A stretch of 64,000 bases of DNA from G963677485 sp942492855 (GTDB lineage: Bacteria > Armatimonadota > HRBIN16). A model generated the notes under the pieces. That model made no database searches and was not told where the DNA came from. It saw only the letters and a program-made list of their open reading frames with translations. Positions 61,874 through 64,000 of the stretch are shown piece by piece. How positions within the stretch are numbered: the first letter of the stretch is position 1; each line of letters starts with the position of its first letter. Made by a program: the position numbers and the translations under genes. The DNA lies in the NCBI GenBank assembly GCA_942492855.1, contig OW818647.1, positions 1,922,001 through 1,986,000 of the forward strand, in the 5' to 3' direction.

Positions 61874-64000
61874 CTAAAGCCGTAGGGCGTTGAACACCAG
61901 CCGGCTTGCGTATTCGGGATTGATGCGCCCGCCGTGACCGTTAAGCGCTGAGACCATACCCGGCAGGCTGAGTATCACCACCTTGCCTTTGCCGTAAGGG
62001 ATCACCGCACCGCCGATGCCGATGTTGCGGTCATGGTCGCGGCTGTAGCCCATCACCACCTCCATGCCGGCGGCCTCGGCCAGATACCCCTCGGTATTAT
62101 CTACGGTCACCTGAGTGCGGTCATCCAGGCAGGAACCGCTGGGCAGACCAGTAAACAGCGCGTGGGGCCGGTTAAAATACCAGCTACCCATCCACGACGC
62201 CCGGCTGCCTCCCACAAACCCGTTCAGTTTCCACACTCCTGCCTGAGCCAGCATCTGCGCATTCGTGCGTGCCTGGGCAGCGTCATCGGAGATCATCACC
62301 AGCGTTTTACCATATCGCTGCACGAAATTGTCTAGCAAAGCCTGGAACTCGGCTTGTTCGATTGGGGTGTTCACCATCGGCTGCCACACCGCGCCTGATT
62401 TGTCGGTGTAGGGTGTGGCGTTGCCCGTATACCGGATGCACTTTCCTGCGGCATCGGTGATGCGTATCGCCCCAAAGCTGAAGTTATCGATCGTCACCCT
62501 CGGCAGCGTGATGGTCAGAACCCCATCGGGGCACTCCACGGAGAAGCTCTTCACGATGGCCTTGAATTTCCCGCCTGCTTCACGGAAGATATCGAACGAC
62601 CTCAGCACCGTTTGGCCGTTCAGCGCGAGGTCGAATACGCGCTTGCCGGGTGCGTCCCAGAAGTTTTCGCTGAGCATGAACTCCACCTGGCACTTGCCTT
62701 TGGCCAGCCCGGTTTGGGTCAGCACCAGCGGATTCGTGCCGAACGGCTGGTGTCGGTAGAGTTCCGGCTCCTCGGTTCCAGATGTCGCATCGGATACATG
62801 GTGGGTACTCGCGGCCCATGAGCCTGAGCCCAGCAGCACAGCATCGGGCACCGCGCTGGAGGTCATGGGGAACACGCTCCCGCCCGAACTCTTGACCCAA
62901 TCACCCAGCCCTTCGCTGCCTCTGGCCAGCATCACTTTCTTCTTCAACTCGGTCGGTCTGGTGTCGATCACCAGTATCTGCTGCGTGCTGCTCAACACCG
63001 TGCGGCGGAGTCTGGGATCGGTCAGCGTCGCCATCAAGCTGAGTTCACCCGATATCCGTGAGCGTATTTTCACATCGGCAAACAGCAGTTGACCGAATCT
63101 GTCGCCACCCTCCAAAGATACTTCTCGTGTAAATCTTTCCAATCTACCCTTGGCATCGGTGGCTTCAAATTGGAGTGTATACTTGCCGAACAGATTGGTC
63201 TCATTCACCATATGGATATCCACCACCGCGGTGTCGCCCTTCCCGATGGTGAACCTGCGCGGGCGGATGACCAGCAGGCTTGGAGCCGTGGCGGCCTGCA
63301 TCGGCTTGGGGTCAGACCTCAGATTTCGATGGGCATCCACCAGACCGCTGTGATTCTCTATCGACGTGCTCTCCCAGCCGCTGATGACCATGTAGTCCAC
63401 CGCGTCGCTGATGCGGATGTTCTCCGTCAGCCGCTGCCAGAAGATGTAGCTTTTGCGGCCGATGCTCTGGTAGAGCTGCGAAGCGGTGGGGTAGGCCTTG
63501 CGGAAGCCATACTGGTCCAGGAACTTGTTGGTGGAATCCAGAATCTGCTGGTGGTCAAGCAGATCATAGCCCGTGCGGTTGTTCCTTGTATACCACTCCA
63601 CAATCTTCTGGTGGTCATCCGGCGAGGCCACGCCCAGCATCTCGCCCCAGACCACGATGTCCTTCTTGTTGCCGCTGGCGTGCGACCACTGGCCGTTTGG
63701 CCCGGTATAGAGGTTGTCCTGCCAGTTGCCGGGCCCGCCCACGGTGTGCTCATCAAACAACCCCGCGGTGCCGTTACCCACTGGGTCAACCGCGATTTTG
63801 TCGTTATATGGCATGGAAAAGACCTGCCCAACGGGTTTGATCCCACTGTGCAAATAGATCAAGCGGCTGGGGTCGATCTTCTTCATCTCGTTGATGAGAT
63901 AGTAGATGCTCCGCGTGCGCACCGAGGGCTCAAACTCGTTCTGGATGCAGTATATGATCACACTGGGATGGCTGCGGTCGCGTTGGACCATCGCCAGCAT
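61874..64000 (-). CDS. GH2-type glycoside hydrolase with malectin-like domain (5' end outside window)
   Basis: The 708 C-terminal residues of a larger protein whose start is beyond 64000. DRSHPSVIIYCIQNEFEP carries the Asn-Glu acid/base of the GH2 barrel; KKDIVVWGEMLGVASPDD has the probable nucleophile Glu, and YIFWQRLTENIRISDAVDYM and ISGWESTSIENHSGLVDAHR end the barrel. Beta domains follow, then a malectin/galactose-binding-like domain around residues 440-530 (KRVFDLALNGQTVLRSFDIF, RVTIDNFSFGAIRI), and a C-terminal alpha/beta part (KTLVMISDDAAQARTNAQML, IPYGKGKVVILSLPG) like a glutamine-amidotransferase fold. GH2 members include beta-galactosidases, -mannosidases and -glucuronidases; substrate not decidable. 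Signal peptide not visible because of the cut. Confidence 0.85.
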   Translation of the reverse strand: MLAMVQRDRSHPSVIIYCIQNEFEPSVRTRSIYYLINEMKKIDPSRLIYLHSGIKPVGQVFSMPYNDKIAVDPVGNGTAGLFDEHTVGGPGNWQDNLYTGPNGQWSHASGNKKDIVVWGEMLGVASPDDHQKIVEWYTRNNRTGYDLLDHQQILDSTNKFLDQYGFRKAYPTASQLYQSIGRKSYIFWQRLTENIRISDAVDYMVISGWESTSIENHSGLVDAHRNLRSDPKPMQAATAPSLLVIRPRRFTIGKGDTAVVDIHMVNETNLFGKYTLQFEATDAKGRLERFTREVSLEGGDRFGQLLFADVKIRSRISGELSLMATLTDPRLRRTVLSSTQQILVIDTRPTELKKKVMLARGSEGLGDWVKSSGGSVFPMTSSAVPDAVLLGSGSWAASTHHVSDATSGTEEPELYRHQPFGTNPLVLTQTGLAKGKCQVEFMLSENFWDAPGKRVFDLALNGQTVLRSFDIFREAGGKFKAIVKSFSVECPDGVLTITLPRVTIDNFSFGAIRITDAAGKCIRYTGNATPYTDKSGAVWQPMVNTPIEQAEFQALLDNFVQRYGKTLVMISDDAAQARTNAQMLAQAGVWKLNGFVGGSRASWMGSWYFNRPHALFTGLPSGSCLDDRTQVTVDNTEGYLAEAAGMEVVMGYSRDHDRNIGIGGAVIPYGKGKVVILSLPGMVSALNGHGGRINPEYASRLVFNALRL

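Overview
The window looks like chromosomal DNA of an environmental, mesophilic, carbohydrate-degrading bacterium, most likely a member of the Armatimonadota; this is inference, with no marker RNA gene present to confirm it. Supporting signs are two secreted pilin-like proteins with type IV prepilin leaders (one continuing LFPVFAQARERA and ending in a CDGH motif, a style common in Armatimonadota and Planctomycetota), a PEP-CTERM protein, a dockerin-like C-terminus, many secreted glycoside-hydrolase-like proteins, Shine-Dalgarno-led genes, and an unusually high density of palindromic intergenic repeats.

Layout. 1-3846 (minus): an operon of GH20 hexosaminidase, small secreted beta-sandwich protein and a DegT/StrS aminotransferase cut by the window edge. 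3847-5640: AT-richer, nearly gene-free DNA with a zinc-ribbon ORF and a decayed Panacea-domain (SocA/DUF4065-type) antitoxin. 5641-6912: enolase. 7003-10556: palindromic repeats, a cobalamin riboswitch driving cobO, a PEP-CTERM protein and a histidine phosphatase. 10690-23769 (minus): a glycan-related block, namely a 986-aa secreted protein of unknown function, a three-gene operon (serine hydrolase/TIM-barrel fusion, GH5-like, DUF4038-like), a 5'-truncated DUF6298-like gene and a second serine-hydrolase fusion (C-terminal DUF4185-like propeller). 24596-30124: P-loop kinase, dockerin-bearing secreted protein, two pseudopilins and a membrane protein. 30606-35075: 6-phosphogluconate dehydrogenase, NlpC/P60 peptidase and an AlbA_2/RecG-like ATP-binding protein. 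35584-43377: NPCBM hydrolase, Gfo/Idh/MocA oxidoreductase, sugar isomerase, zinc-ribbon protein, GH99-like protein and OsmC. 44501-47372: ftsE-ftsX-envC. 47553-48186: MNT/HEPN toxin-antitoxin pair lying between two copies of the envC 3' end plus terminator. 49077-53561: glycosidase, acyltransferase, sulfatase operon. 53973-60834 (minus): overlapping operon of a polytopic membrane protein, a thioester-type alpha-2-macroglobulin and VanW. 61874-64000 (minus): partial GH2 enzyme with a malectin-like domain.

Functionally the window mixes housekeeping (enolase, Gnd, FtsEX/EnvC, CobO) with extracellular or periplasmic breakdown of complex, probably sulfated and amino-sugar-containing glycans. Between genes lie several families of structured repeats: R1, a 231-bp unit (three tandem copies at 61123-61790 and others dispersed); R2/R3, about 70-bp units bracketed by a GACCGCGCCGG inverted repeat; R4, MITE-like elements with 30-35 bp terminal inverted repeats starting CCGCGACAT; R5, simple ACGGATTAC-type repeats; and R6, hairpins of the form GGGGC...CTTGTG...GCCCC. 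The most noteworthy items are the two serine-hydrolase fusions, the MNT/HEPN pair inside a duplicated gene end, the A2M/VanW operon without a penicillin-binding protein, the Panacea pseudogene and the R1/R4 repeats.
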